The notes below the pieces were generated by a model. That model was not told the origin of the DNA. It saw only the letters and a program-made list of their open reading frames with translations, and searched no databases. From Bacillus sp. Xin1 (GTDB lineage Bacteria; Bacillota; Bacilli; Bacillales; Bacillaceae_G), in NCBI RefSeq assembly GCF_013314535.1, contig NZ_JABUAE010000002.1, positions 62,001 through 126,000 of the forward strand: a DNA stretch of 64,000 bases, given 5' to 3'. Positions 1 to 12,347 of this stretch are shown one piece after another. The position numbers and the translations under genes were made by a program. The stretch's first letter is position 1; the number at the start of each line of letters is the position of its first letter.

Positions 1-1
1 A

Positions 2-1273
2 CAAAAAGCTTTTTCAGATCCACTGCAAAGGGATCAAATGGGATTATTGAAATGGGCGCAATATAATCTTGCTAATGAATATTATGAGGAAGAAGATTTT
101 TTTTCAAGATTTAATATTATAAAATCAGAAGATTATTCACTAAAACAAGTGAATACACGAGTATCACCATATTTAAAAAAAGGCATTAATTTAGTAGGAT
201 TTGCTCGGCTTGAAGCTGGATTAGGAGAATCTTGTCGCTTAGCAGCAAGGTCTATTCAAAGTACAAATATTCCATTTGGTATCATTAATTATCCACTTCC
301 ATATCCATCAATGGATTTATCTTGGGTAGATAAGGAAATAAAGCTTCCTATCTATAATGTGAATATTTTTCATATGAATCCAGATGTACTTCCGACGGCT
401 CACAGGAAGCTTGGGCATCGTTTTTTTAATGGGCGTTATAATATTGGCTATTGGCATTGGGAATTGCCAGAACTTCCAGAAGAATGGATTAGTAGTTTCA
501 GACTTTTAGATGAAGTATGGGTTCCCTCGTCTTTTGTATTAGAGGCAGTATCGAAGAAAACCAACCTTCCTGTTATTCGTATTCCGCATTGTATTCAAGT
601 CGAGTGCTCTAAAGGTATAGATCGAGGGTACTTTGGATTACCGATAGATCGATTTTTGTTTCTTGCTATGTATGATACTAGAAGTGTATCGCAACGAAAG
701 AATCCACTTTCAGTTATTAAAGCATTTCAAGAGGCATTCTCTAAAGACGATGCTTCTGTGGGATTGGTATTGAAAGTGAATGGTTCACAGAATAATGCAG
801 AAGAATTAAAACAGCTTCAGAATTTAATTCAAGATAATAGTAACATTTATCTTATTAATCAAACATTGAGCCGAGAAGAGATAAATGCGTTAATTCAAGC
901 TGTTGATTGCATAGCCTCTTTACATCGTTCGGAAGGTTTTGGACTTGTACTAGCGGAGGGAATGTATTTAGGGAAGCCGGTAATTGGTACGAATTGGTCT
1001 GGAAATACGGATTTTATGAATAGCGAAAATTCTTGTATGGTTGATTATACACTTGTTAAAGTTGGAGAAGACTATGGTCCTTATAAACATGATCAAATCT
1101 GGGCAGAACCTGATATTGATCACGCAGTATATTATATGCGGAAACTTGTCTCAAATTCATTATGGTATAGCAATATTGCAGAAAAAGGGAAAGCAGACGT
1201 TCATAAAAATTTTTCAGCGCAAGTAGTAGGTGAAATGATTTATGGACGGCTTGAAAAGTTGAACTTAATTTAA
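2..1273 (+). CDS. GT4-type glycosyltransferase, 5' end outside window
   Basis: The reading frame is open from the first bases of the window, so the gene is probably cut at its 5' end; an in-frame ATG at 38 could be an alternative start but lies inside a linker-like stretch. The glycosyltransferase part begins near codon 48 after that ATG (GINLVGFARLEAGLGES) and carries the GT4 donor-binding EX7E motif (EGFGLVLAE) about 300 codons in. The family transfers sugars from activated nucleotide donors. The short N-terminal stretch ending in WAQYNLANEY resembles linkers between domains of multi-domain glycosyltransferases, so the complete protein may be larger. It is followed by three more sugar-related genes on the same strand, suggesting spore or cell-surface glycan assembly. 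The specific sugar cannot be read from sequence. Confidence 0.8.
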   Translation, partial: QKAFSDPLQRDQMGLLKWAQYNLANEYYEEEDFFSRFNIIKSEDYSLKQVNTRVSPYLKKGINLVGFARLEAGLGESCRLAARSIQSTNIPFGIINYPLPYPSMDLSWVDKEIKLPIYNVNIFHMNPDVLPTAHRKLGHRFFNGRYNIGYWHWELPELPEEWISSFRLLDEVWVPSSFVLEAVSKKTNLPVIRIPHCIQVECSKGIDRGYFGLPIDRFLFLAMYDTRSVSQRKNPLSVIKAFQEAFSKDDASVGLVLKVNGSQNNAEELKQLQNLIQDNSNIYLINQTLSREEINALIQAVDCIASLHRSEGFGLVLAEGMYLGKPVIGTNWSGNTDFMNSENSCMVDYTLVKVGEDYGPYKHDQIWAEPDIDHAVYYMRKLVSNSLWYSNIAEKGKADVHKNFSAQVVGEMIYGRLEKLNLI

Positions 1274-1433
1274 TAAGGGATTTTTGTAGCGATTTGAAAC
1301 AAAAGTAAGTGTAAAGAGAAAGTTTTGTTTTGAGATATTTTAAAGTATTGTCTGGATAGAAATAGATGCAATGAATATAGGATGATTTCTAAAAAAGGAA
1401 ATAATTTTTGGCGGGAGGAAAAATGGGGAAATT

Positions 1434-3782
1434 ATGAGTAAACTAAAAATTGCTTTTTTTACACCGTTAAGGCCGTTAAAATCTGGTGTTTCAGATTATA
1501 GTGAAGAGCTTTTGATGCACTTAAAAGATTTTTTTGATATTGATATTGTTATCGGGAGTAATTATGTACCTGAAAATCCTTTATTAAAACACTTCTGTAA
1601 TATCATTCCATATCCTCAATTCCAGTATGAACTTTATGATGAAATTGTTTACCAATTTGGTTGTAGTCTTTTTCATAGTTACATGCTTCCCTTTATACAT
1701 TTGTATCCTGGGTTAACGGTGCTTCATGATATTAATCAACATCTTGTATATTATTCACTTGGTATGCATGAAGATAATTCAATTTACATTCAAGAGATGA
1801 AATATAATTACGGAGAGGTAGGAGAACAAGAAGCCATTGAAGTACTTGCTGGGAGGAAAAGTCCGGATGTTTACGGAAAACCGTTATTAAAGCGAATAAT
1901 AGATAATTCAAAGGGGTTAATTGTTCATAGTCAATTTTCGAAGAATAAATTATTAACTGATTCTCCCGAGGAATCTGTATTTTGGCTTCCTATGGCGATG
2001 CCTCTAGATAAAACTCCTAATGATAATGTGAATATAATAAGAAATAAATTCTTTATACCAAATGCTGTTGTAATTTCTATTCCGGGTTTTGTAGCACCTA
2101 CTAAAAGAATATATGAATTCATTCTGGCATATAAACAAGCAATGCCTCTACTTAGTGAGAATACCCTGGTGTTAATTATTGGTCCTCAATTTGATACAGC
2201 GTATACTACTGCAATAAATAATTTGATTATACAATTAGGTCTTTCACAACGGATTAGGTTCATGGGGGAAGTAAGTGAAGAAGATTTTTCAAAGTTAATT
2301 AGATTAAGTGATATTATTGTAAATCTTAGAAATCCGTCTGTCGGTGAGACTTCTTCTACAATTATTAGAGCAATGGCTGCAGGGAAACCAAGCATTGTAA
2401 GTAAGATAGGATTTTTTAATGAACTTCCTGATGAGGTATGTTTAAAAGTTAGAACTGACGAGCATGAAATTCAAGATATAAAAGAATCGTTAATTCATTT
2501 AGTGAATAACAAAAGTTTAAGAATTCAAATGGGGCACAGTGCTTCACGTCATTCTACGACTGTAGAAACACTTGCTGTGGGATACCGTGATATAATATTC
2601 TCTTTTTGCTTAAAAAATAAAGTGAGTAAAGGAGGGGGATTTATGGGACTATTTACTAAACTTCCATACTCGGATACTTTTAAATATGGTGACGGGAAAC
2701 TTTTTTATAATCAAGTGCCGATTAATAATATATCAGAAAGATGCATCGAGGTACCAATAGGGATTGATTTTTTAATGAAGTATAAATTTAGTCGCGTACT
2801 TGAAGTTGGAAATGTACTACAGTCTTACTTGCAAGAATCTATTACAAGAGATATTGTTGATAAATTCGAAATTTCTCCAGGAGTTTTAAATGTGGATTTG
2901 ATGGAATATAATCCAAAAGAAAAGTATGATGCAATTATAAGTGTATCAACTGTTGAACATATTGGACAATTAAAAGATCCAACTGGTTCTTATGGAGAAG
3001 AAGATATAAGTCGAGATAAAGAGGGACCTCTGAAAGCAATTATAAAGATTTATAACCTCTTAAAAAAGGATGGGCATGCATTAATAACAGTTCCCTTTGG
3101 AAAGTTGATGGATTTAGGATGGTTAATACAATTTGATGATCTTTATATGCAATTGTTGACTAAGAAATATAATATACCTGAAGATGAACTTACTATTAGA
3201 TATTATAAAAAAATTGATATGGAGACGACCTGGACTAATCCACGACAAATATGGTCACCGTGCTTAAAAGATGAGCTAATTAATACTATTTTTTCATCTC
3301 CATTTCCTGGTTCAAATGGAATTGCTGTTTTAGAAATAAATAAGAAGCGTGATCAGGAAATATTTATTGATGATACAGTACTAAAATTTCATTCTCCCTA
3401 TGTTATTACTTCCCTATATTTAAATTCTCCTAAACCATTTTATATTCCTACAAATTATGATTTGGAGGGGTGGATATCTGTTCAAGGTATTGGGGCAGTA
3501 TTCTATGGTCCATACATTCATCTTGAAGCTGGTTCTTATTTATTTAATTTAGAATTAGAGATAGATCATCCTTGTGATTTTGTAATTGAGATAACTTCTA
3601 ATTTAGGAACCACAAAACTATTAGAATATAAAGTTAACAAATCTATTATAATAACTGATAACTTACATCTAAATAATCCCGAATATAACGTTGAGATAAG
3701 GTTGATGAATAATGCTTTTCTGACTCAAGTTACTAGAGTGAAAGTGAAAACAATTACATTATCGAAAGTTAATGATGGTTAG
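1434..3782 (+). CDS. Fusion protein: GT4 glycosyltransferase plus SAM methyltransferase
   Basis: A 782-residue protein with three parts. Residues 1 to about 390 form a GT4 glycosyltransferase; the usual EX7E motif reads GETSSTIIRA, so the second Glu is replaced by Ala, a form common in one GT4 subgroup. Residues about 400 to 620 look like a class I SAM-dependent methyltransferase, with a motif-I-like VLEVGN near residue 455 and ISVSTVEHIG downstream. The last about 140 residues are beta-rich and unrecognised, possibly carbohydrate-binding. The start ATG follows a GGGG-containing purine stretch by about 5 bases. The fusion suggests sugar transfer coupled to methylation of the product, which fits methylated sugars on spore glycoproteins. 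Function is inferred from folds only. Confidence 0.75.
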   Translation: MSKLKIAFFTPLRPLKSGVSDYSEELLMHLKDFFDIDIVIGSNYVPENPLLKHFCNIIPYPQFQYELYDEIVYQFGCSLFHSYMLPFIHLYPGLTVLHDINQHLVYYSLGMHEDNSIYIQEMKYNYGEVGEQEAIEVLAGRKSPDVYGKPLLKRIIDNSKGLIVHSQFSKNKLLTDSPEESVFWLPMAMPLDKTPNDNVNIIRNKFFIPNAVVISIPGFVAPTKRIYEFILAYKQAMPLLSENTLVLIIGPQFDTAYTTAINNLIIQLGLSQRIRFMGEVSEEDFSKLIRLSDIIVNLRNPSVGETSSTIIRAMAAGKPSIVSKIGFFNELPDEVCLKVRTDEHEIQDIKESLIHLVNNKSLRIQMGHSASRHSTTVETLAVGYRDIIFSFCLKNKVSKGGGFMGLFTKLPYSDTFKYGDGKLFYNQVPINNISERCIEVPIGIDFLMKYKFSRVLEVGNVLQSYLQESITRDIVDKFEISPGVLNVDLMEYNPKEKYDAIISVSTVEHIGQLKDPTGSYGEEDISRDKEGPLKAIIKIYNLLKKDGHALITVPFGKLMDLGWLIQFDDLYMQLLTKKYNIPEDELTIRYYKKIDMETTWTNPRQIWSPCLKDELINTIFSSPFPGSNGIAVLEINKKRDQEIFIDDTVLKFHSPYVITSLYLNSPKPFYIPTNYDLEGWISVQGIGAVFYGPYIHLEAGSYLFNLELEIDHPCDFVIEITSNLGTTKLLEYKVNKSIIITDNLHLNNPEYNVEIRLMNNAFLTQVTRVKVKTITLSKVNDG

Positions 3783-4068
3783 GTTAAAATGTTAGCTCTT
3801 TCCAGTTTTTTCTTTGTAAAATAATAATCTCGACACATCTAAAATCTATTGATTAAGGCAATCGTGAAGTAGTGTAGCAAAGTTAATAAAAGGTTCGAAT
3901 TGTCAAGGTAGCTTATACATTCATTTTTAGTATGTAGGTAGAATGAAGTAAGCTATTTACTCATATAATTAGTTTAATTCCATATCCATAAGTTGATTAA
4001 CTTTGAGTGAAGTAGATGAAAATTCATCATGGAGGCTATCATAACGTTTTTTAATGGGGGTGTTGAAA

Positions 4069-5154
4069 TTGAATATTGCATTTGATATGTCTTTTGTCAA
4101 AGAAGAAATTATGAATCGGGGAATTGGACGTTATTCAAAAAATATAATTCAGCACATTATTATGTTAAATGATAGTCATCATTTCTTTTATTTTTATCCA
4201 GACTATACGAAAGAAGACGCCTATTTAAAAGATGAACTTCAGCGGTTTATTGATGTTAATAAAATAGACGTCTTCCATATACTCAGTCCATACTATCCTC
4301 TTGAAACTCATCGTATTCTACATAGAGAGTGGTTTGGGACAACAAAAGTGGTAGCGACAGTATATGACTTAATTCCAATGTTGTATCCGAATTACTATCT
4401 CTCTGCCCCTGGGATGCAAGCAATCTATAACCAAGTAACAAGTTTTATTTGTTCTTGTGATCTTCTGTATGCCATTTCTGAAACGACTAAGACAGATGCT
4501 ATACGTCTTTTGAAGATTGATCCTAATATGATTAAAGTTATTATGGGAGGGATCGATGAACAATTTAAAATCAATCCTACAGTAAATCAATCCTATTTTG
4601 CTATGAAATATGGGATTTCTAAGCCGTATATTATGAATATTGGAGGTGCAGATTTCCGTAAAAATCTTAATGGTTTAGTTGAAGGGTTTACCAGAGCCAA
4701 GATAGCATTAAACAATTCGATTCAACTTGTAATTGTGTATTCGGATAAACAGCAACTTTTAAATTCTGGAATGACAGCCTCTGTTTTCGATGATGTCATT
4801 TTTACTGGTTATGTCTCAGATGAAGATTTAGTCAAATTATATAATGGAGCTGAAATAGTAGCATTTCCTTCTTTCTATGAGGGACTTGGCTTTCCGGTGA
4901 TAGAGGCAATGGCCTGTGGCACACCAGTCCTTACTTCAAACACATCCTCGCTTAGTGAAGTTTCTGGGGATGCTGCCTACCTAGTTGATCCTTACAATAT
5001 TGATGAGATCAGTAAAGGTTTAATTGATTTAATAGAAAATCCAGAATTACGCACTTCACTTAGAGATAAAGGTCTTCTACAGTCAGCTAAATTTCAATGG
5101 CCATATGTTGCGAAACATACGTTAGAAGGGTATGAAAAGATGAACCAAAAATAA
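4069..5154 (+). CDS. GT4 family glycosyltransferase (mannosyl/rhamnosyltransferase-like)
   Basis: A GT4 glycosyltransferase of 361 residues. An N-terminal RGIGRYSKN motif and a C-terminal EX7E motif (EGLGFPVIE) followed by AMACGTPV are typical of WbaZ/mannosyltransferase-like enzymes that add hexoses to polysaccharides or glycoproteins. I chose the TTG at 4069 because GGGGGTG lies about 6 bases before it; an in-frame ATG at 4054 exists, but its nearest good ribosome site (GGAGG at 4031) is about 18 bases away. The gene stands about 290 bases from the previous one and about 230 from the next, so it may have its own promoter. The acceptor is unknown; the neighbouring GDP-sugar genes make a 6-deoxyhexose plausible. 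Confidence 0.8.
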   Translation: MNIAFDMSFVKEEIMNRGIGRYSKNIIQHIIMLNDSHHFFYFYPDYTKEDAYLKDELQRFIDVNKIDVFHILSPYYPLETHRILHREWFGTTKVVATVYDLIPMLYPNYYLSAPGMQAIYNQVTSFICSCDLLYAISETTKTDAIRLLKIDPNMIKVIMGGIDEQFKINPTVNQSYFAMKYGISKPYIMNIGGADFRKNLNGLVEGFTRAKIALNNSIQLVIVYSDKQQLLNSGMTASVFDDVIFTGYVSDEDLVKLYNGAEIVAFPSFYEGLGFPVIEAMACGTPVLTSNTSSLSEVSGDAAYLVDPYNIDEISKGLIDLIENPELRTSLRDKGLLQSAKFQWPYVAKHTLEGYEKMNQK

Positions 5155-5382
5155 AAAGTTACTACGTTCTTTTCCCATAATCCATAAAATTTTTATATGT
5201 TTGATTAAAAAGTATAGAATCAATAGATTATTACTAAGGAACAATTAGCATAAAACAAAGTTTAAGAGGTGGGTTAAAATATAATTATGCTTTGCGGGTT
5301 ATTCTTATTTTTCAAATAAGGTGCGCTTTAGATTTAGGTATCTGGAAATAGAATAAGATAAAACTTCAAGGAGAAGTGAGCG

Positions 5383-6210
5383 ATGTTAAAGTCTAAAATA
5401 GTAGGTGAGTCTGATTATAACGAGTCATGGTTTACGAAAGCTTTAACAAAACTAAGGGAGCCTTTCTTTCTTTATATGGAACAAATGCCGTTACCTTTCA
5501 ATAATACGATTTATCACCGGAAATTGTGGGAGTGGTGTTATATCTATCAGGCGCTGCTTGAAAGAAATATGCTTATCCCATTTAAAAAAGGTTTAGGTTT
5601 TGGAGTAGGAAAAGAACCACTGGCCTCTTTATTTGCCTTTCATGGATGTTACATTACAGCAACAGATTTGGATTATAGTCAAGCTGTTGTTCAAGGGTGG
5701 GTTGATACGAATCAGCATTCGCAGCAAATTATGGACCTTTGTCAGTATGAGTTGTGCGACCCTAATACACTCAGGCATTTAGCGAGTTTTGAAACTGTAG
5801 ATATGAATTGTATTCCAGATCATTTAAACGACTTATATGATTTTACATGGTCTTCCTGTAGTTTTGAGCATTGTGGCTCAATTGAACTGGGTTTTCAATT
5901 TATCCTCAATCAGATGAAATGCCTTAAGCCTGGGGGAGTGGCTATTCATACAACAGAATACAACCTTAGTTCAAATGACGATACAATAGAATCTGGTATA
6001 ACCGTCATTTTTCGGAAGAAGGACATAGAGCAAATGGTAGCTGCTTTAAGAGCTGAGGGGCATTTAGTTGATATTGACTATAGCATAGGATCAGGAAACA
6101 TCGAATCATATGTGGATATTCCGCCGTATAAGCAAGATCCGCACTTACGGTTACAATTGGCACAATATGTATCTACTTCCATTGGGTTGATTATTCAAAA
6201 AGATAAATGA
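5383..6210 (+). CDS. SAM-dependent methyltransferase (class I), sugar cluster
   Basis: A 275-residue protein with a motif-I-like glycine-rich loop (GLGFGVGKEP) near residue 73, an acidic strand end (ATDLDYS) near residue 97, and a post-motif region DFTWSSCSFEHCGS. These are features of class I SAM methyltransferases. LKPGGVAIHTTEYN is the usual late strand of the fold. An AAGGAG ribosome site precedes the ATG. It sits at the end of the plus-strand glycosyltransferase run and is closed by a strong terminator, so it probably methylates a sugar or glycan made by this cluster. No relative of known substrate is recognised. Confidence 0.7.
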   Translation: MLKSKIVGESDYNESWFTKALTKLREPFFLYMEQMPLPFNNTIYHRKLWEWCYIYQALLERNMLIPFKKGLGFGVGKEPLASLFAFHGCYITATDLDYSQAVVQGWVDTNQHSQQIMDLCQYELCDPNTLRHLASFETVDMNCIPDHLNDLYDFTWSSCSFEHCGSIELGFQFILNQMKCLKPGGVAIHTTEYNLSSNDDTIESGITVIFRKKDIEQMVAALRAEGHLVDIDYSIGSGNIESYVDIPPYKQDPHLRLQLAQYVSTSIGLIIQKDK

Positions 6211-6256
6211 AAAAACATCCCGAACCTCTGCATGATAAGGAACGGGATGTTTTTTA
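6210..6256 (+). terminator. Rho-independent terminator
   Basis: A 13-bp stem (AAAAAACATCCCG pairing with CGGGATGTTTTTT) with a T-run, directly after the methyltransferase stop. The A-run on the other side lets it work in both directions. Confidence 0.85.
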
Positions 6257-6377
6257 CATGAATTACGGTATACGTAATTGCAAAGTGTATGGATTAAGTT
6301 TGTTTATATTAAATCTTTACATTTTTGTTTTATAGGTAGATGTAAAGTAAATGAGGGCTTGCACATGCGAATCGCTA

Positions 6378-8591
<2,214 letters not shown>

Positions 8592-9365
8592 TTAGTTAAA
8601 CGTGCAGTACAAATCACCCCAAATAGTTGGTTTTATTAATTCTCGGAGATGAGAATAGTCAGCCACTTGTACTACTGCTGTAGTAAAGTGATTGATATGA
8701 TAAATTTTAGGATATATTGACTTTAGCAGCTCAAACAATTCCGATGGATCAAAGCCTCCAATCGAAGAAATAGATAATGGATTAAATTCTACTATTAAAT
8801 CTGGTTTCCATTTATTGATTGTATTTAAAGCACCTTGTAACGCCTTAGTTTCAGAACCTTCAATATCCATTTTTATAAAATCGACATTTGTAATTTCAGC
8901 AGCTGGTATCCAATCATCTAATCTAACACAGGTGATAACTTGATTTGGCGTTACAGCAATCCCTGGTTCCTCAAACACAAATGACCAACCTCCACCGTCA
9001 CTGTTGTTAAAAAACTCGATATTTGTATTTTTATCGTATACTCCTAAATTGATTGGCAAAATGTTTTTAATTTGATTTTCTTGTATCGTCTGCATCAAAT
9101 AAGAAAAGTTAATGCTAGATGGTTCAAAGGAATAAACTAATCCATCTTTTGCTAAATAACTTAATGCAAGAGAAGTTAGCCCAATATTCGCACCGACATC
9201 TAGACAAATGCTGTTGGGCTTAATAATCCTTTTTAAGTGATTCATTATATGAACTTCGTAGTATCCATGTTGCTTTACAGCTTGGAATATACTCTTATCT
9301 TGTTCATTTCCGTAAAATACAAATGACTTTTGATCAAAAGGCAAATTTAAAATAGCTTTTTCCAA
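8592..9365 (-). CDS. FkbM-family methyltransferase
   Basis: A class I SAM methyltransferase of about 257 residues. The SAM-binding motif is CLDVGANIGLTSL, and VDFIKMDIEGSE is the diagnostic FkbM signature near the middle. FkbM enzymes O-methylate sugars or polyketides, and relatives are frequent in capsule and glycoprotein clusters. I prefer the TTG at 9365, which has TAGGAG about 9 bases upstream; an in-frame TTG at 9374 directly abuts that ribosome site and is unlikely. It lies on the same strand as gmd-rmd but is separated by over 300 bases. It may supply the O-methyl group on a rhamnose, as seen on some Bacillus spore glycans; that link is inference. Confidence 0.8.
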   Translation of the reverse strand: MEKAILNLPFDQKSFVFYGNEQDKSIFQAVKQHGYYEVHIMNHLKRIIKPNSICLDVGANIGLTSLALSYLAKDGLVYSFEPSSINFSYLMQTIQENQIKNILPINLGVYDKNTNIEFFNNSDGGGWSFVFEEPGIAVTPNQVITCVRLDDWIPAAEITNVDFIKMDIEGSETKALQGALNTINKWKPDLIVEFNPLSISSIGGFDPSELFELLKSIYPKIYHINHFTTAVVQVADYSHLRELIKPTIWGDLYCTFN

Positions 9366-10254
9366 ATAAATCAACTCCTATAAAATTTTTTAACTTATAG
9401 ATTAGGGATATATTCCAATTTATAGGGAGGTCAATTGTTTAATTGTATAGATGATCATAGTTAAGGTGAATGGAGGTTATTGAATAATTCATCACATTCA
9501 TATGTTATGAAAGAATTATCGGTAAGGTTTACACTTCATATTAAGTAAAATTAAGTTGTTTTAAGAAATTAACGGTAACAGTAGTAAGCGATTAAATCAT
9601 GTCAGTGTAGATTTAAATCGTTTTGATTAGTAGTAGAGAGAAAATAGAACCAAGTGGTAAATACAAGTTTCAGGTTCATGTACTAAATATAGAGAGTCAA
9701 CGGCTGATTATACCTTTGTAATCAGAATAATTATAAGTATCTATGGCAGAGTAAAGATTATTTATATGTATAACGTATTCAAGAGAATGGAGATTGTTCC
9801 CTAAATATATACCTTGTTTTCAATTTATTCCAGAACCAATACATACCCTAGAGATTCGGTAAGGTAATTATGATTTTCGTTAAACGATTATAAGAAAGAG
9901 AAATATGGAGGCTGAATACTAAAGGTTTGTATCGTTTATTAATAGAAAAAGCTAGGATTATAAATTAAAATATCACGATGCTTTAAATAAAGGGGAAATA
10001 ATTCATTTTATTTTGGTTCTATTACAACAGATTATGGAATATATTAACATGGATGAATAAGTGCAGGAGGTATTCGATAAGTAAATAGATAATAAAGAAT
10101 TTTCAGTACATATGATATTTAGAAATTAATAATTCTATGTTGATTGAAGTTGTAATTGATCTATTAAATGAGCGTAATACTTTTCTCTCCCGTTTCGTGT
10201 CAAAATTCTTATTCTAGTAATTACTATGAATAAAAAAGGGATGGAGTGAAATGG
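9366..10254. other. Long AT-rich gene-free stretch, possibly decayed sequence
   Basis: About 890 bases with no acceptable gene on either strand. Between about 9900 and 10100 there are short open runs interrupted by several stops on the plus strand, one of them reading ALNKGEIIHF then VLLQQIMEYI, which look like worn-out coding sequence. I could not identify the family. A promoter for the following gene should lie at the right end. Confidence 0.35.
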
Positions 10255-11316
10255 ATGAAAGAAAACAATGAATATCCTAATCCTTCTCAAGTTACCCAAA
10301 ACCCTCTATGTATACAGGAAAACTTCAAAAATCTCAGAGTCATATTCGTATCCTCTGAATACGATGTACCATATTGGCCATTAGAAAAGGGAATTATTGA
10401 TAGTCTAAAAAAAACTGTTCGGGAATTACATGTAGTATCACCAAAGCAGGATTTAGTGCGAGTTGTACAAAAAATAAAACCAGATTTTGTACTTGTTTTT
10501 AGTGGGTTTAAGCTGCCTTTTTATCAAGTAGAAATGTTGAAGAGGCTTGGTATAAAAACAGCCGTCTGGATGACAGATGATCCGTATGTTATAGATCAGA
10601 GTAAAAAAATCGCACCTTATTACGATTTTGTTTTTACACAAGAAGTCAATTGTATTTCTTTTTATAAATCGATAGGTTGTCAAAATGTTCATCATTTACC
10701 CCTTGCTGCAGACCATAATGTATTTTATCCGAAAAATGTTGATGAAAAATATAAAACAGATATTTTGTTTATTGGAGTTGCATTTTCAAATCGTGTAACA
10801 TTTTTTGATGAAATTTCCGACTATTTGGTAAGTAAAAACACGCTAATTTCTGGCGTCGGATGGAACAGTTTACAGAATTATCATTTGCTGCAGCAAAGAA
10901 TCAATGCAAATCATTGGCTGTCTCCTGAAGAAACCGCGAGTTACTACAATGGAGCGAAAATTGTGCTCAATCTACATCGTTCACACGATGATCCAACTAT
11001 TAATAAAAATCGCGAGAAGATAGAAGCATTATCTCTTAATCCTCGAACATTTGAAATATCTGCTTGCGGGGCTTTTCAACTAACTGATATTCGCCCAGAT
11101 TTAAGTGGATTTTATCAACCTGGCTATGATATTGAAACATATTGTACAACTCAGGAATGTATACAAAAGATAGAATATTATTTGAGTAATGAAGAAGAAA
11201 GAAAAATGATAGCGGCAAGGGCTTTAAACAGGGTTCAAAATGAGCACACTTTTTCACATAGAATCTTAGAACTACTTAGCATAGTTTTTCCTGAAAAAGA
11301 GCTGAATGGGGAATGA
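10255..11316 (+). CDS. CgeB-like glycosyltransferase (spore maturation protein family)
   Basis: About 353 residues resembling the CgeB family: an N-terminal Rossmann-like half with FVLVFSGFKLP and WMTDDPYVIDQ, then HLPLAADHNVFYP, and a C-terminal GT1-type domain with NPRTFEISACGAFQLTD. In Bacillus subtilis, CgeB is made late in the sporulating mother cell and affects the outermost spore glycoprotein layer. I favour the ATG at 10255, with GGAGTG about 6 bases upstream; a GTG at 10246 is also possible. It stands alone between a gene-poor stretch and the spore coat genes, so a role in exosporium glycosylation is likely but inferred. Confidence 0.75.
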   Translation: MKENNEYPNPSQVTQNPLCIQENFKNLRVIFVSSEYDVPYWPLEKGIIDSLKKTVRELHVVSPKQDLVRVVQKIKPDFVLVFSGFKLPFYQVEMLKRLGIKTAVWMTDDPYVIDQSKKIAPYYDFVFTQEVNCISFYKSIGCQNVHHLPLAADHNVFYPKNVDEKYKTDILFIGVAFSNRVTFFDEISDYLVSKNTLISGVGWNSLQNYHLLQQRINANHWLSPEETASYYNGAKIVLNLHRSHDDPTINKNREKIEALSLNPRTFEISACGAFQLTDIRPDLSGFYQPGYDIETYCTTQECIQKIEYYLSNEEERKMIAARALNRVQNEHTFSHRILELLSIVFPEKELNGE

Positions 11317-11400
11317 TAGTATATAGAATTGATATAGAGACATTATAGGTGAGGACATTTATGTACATTTTAAATATTATATTTTGTAGTAAAAGAGAAA

Positions 11401-11437
11401 GCAATGTATAGAAGATTCTCTATACATTGCTATTTTT
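11401..11437 (+). terminator. Rho-independent terminator
   Basis: A 12-bp perfect stem (GCAATGTATAGA with TCTATACATTGC) followed by TATTTTT. It lies between two convergent genes and can serve both. Confidence 0.8.
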
Positions 11438-11452
11438 GTGCGGGAGTAAATA

Positions 11453-12094
11453 CTATTCAATTTCTAAGAATGCATAAGTGACAGCAGCTACTGTAGCAGC
11501 AAGAGCAGCAGTTTGGACAAGCTGAATTTGAACTACATCACCAGCGTTTAACGGTACATCAGGGACACGGATTGTGCCTCTTAGTAATGGCAGTGCAATG
11601 AGTGCTGCAATACTTAATGTCGGGTTTAGAGGAATTGTAGCAATAACCTGTGGAGTATCAGAGCCAACTCCTCCTGGAAATCTGACAACTTGAGCAGTAA
11701 GAGCGCCAAGTATAGTTGCGCTGGCACCAATTATTGAAAGTCCTGCAGTGATATCGAATATACCTGTTGTAGTTACCCCTACTCCGGTAAAGGCACCTGG
11801 TGGTGGTACGAGTGTTCCAGTTAATCCTGGTGGGGTAGGAGTTGCTGGTACTACAGAAATTGCATTTGGAAGAGGAGGTAAGAATCGGTCAAAAGCGATT
11901 GCGACTCTATTAATTCCTATTAATGGTAGTGCAGCTAGTGTGATTACTTGAGGTACTGTACCATCCTGGACTGCAAAAGCACTCTGGTCACCGGCAGGGC
12001 CAGGAAAAGGAACAGAGATAGGACCAGGAGTAGGGCATGGAACAGCGTCCGGAGACCGGAAAGCATGATGATTTGATCCACAATGATTAAACAT
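11453..12094 (-). CDS. Pro/Gly/Ala-rich spore surface (exosporium-like) protein
   Basis: A 213-residue protein with a short His/Cys-containing start (MFNHCGSNHH), a Pro-rich stretch (residues about 15-35), and a long hydrophobic beta-rich region ending in Ala/Val-rich sequence. GIFDITAGLSI and the terminal LNAGDVVQIQL pattern recall the trimeric BxpB/BclA C-terminal fold (strand plus LNxGDxI), so it could be a basal-layer or spike exosporium protein. The ATG at 12094 is chosen because GAAGGTG lies 5 bases before it. It sits where exosporium genes cluster and reads away from cotO. No signal peptide is present, as expected for a spore coat component made in the mother cell. The family is not firmly identified. 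Confidence 0.55.
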   Translation of the reverse strand: MFNHCGSNHHAFRSPDAVPCPTPGPISVPFPGPAGDQSAFAVQDGTVPQVITLAALPLIGINRVAIAFDRFLPPLPNAISVVPATPTPPGLTGTLVPPPGAFTGVGVTTTGIFDITAGLSIIGASATILGALTAQVVRFPGGVGSDTPQVIATIPLNPTLSIAALIALPLLRGTIRVPDVPLNAGDVVQIQLVQTAALAATVAAVTYAFLEIE

Positions 12095-12244
12095 ATATTC
12101 ACCTTCTTTTCTTATAGAGTACATTATATTTAATGCAAGTAGGTACAAATTTGAAATGGACAAATTCCTATTTTTTTTTGAATGGTGGAGATGTCTAATA
12201 TATTTTAATCTGAAAATTCAAACTGTAAATAACAAATGTAATTT

Positions 12245-12347
12245 ATCCCGCTATTTGTGGGCAATAACTGCCGATAAAAGTCTGACTGGTCGGACTGACC
12301 GTTAGTGGGGATGAAGAAGACACCCACTGATGAAAGTTTCACTTTAT
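12245..12347 (+). repeat. Short divergent bcr1 element
   Basis: The element begins ATCCCGCTA and ends GTTTCACTTTAT, both matching the termini of the full bcr1 copies in this window, with TTTAT at both edges. The interior is shortened (about 103 bp against about 155) and diverged; the usual AAAAGCCCGATTGG core is degraded. It lies in the gene-free stretch 12095-12618, which otherwise should hold divergent promoters for the flanking coat genes. Confidence 0.75.
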
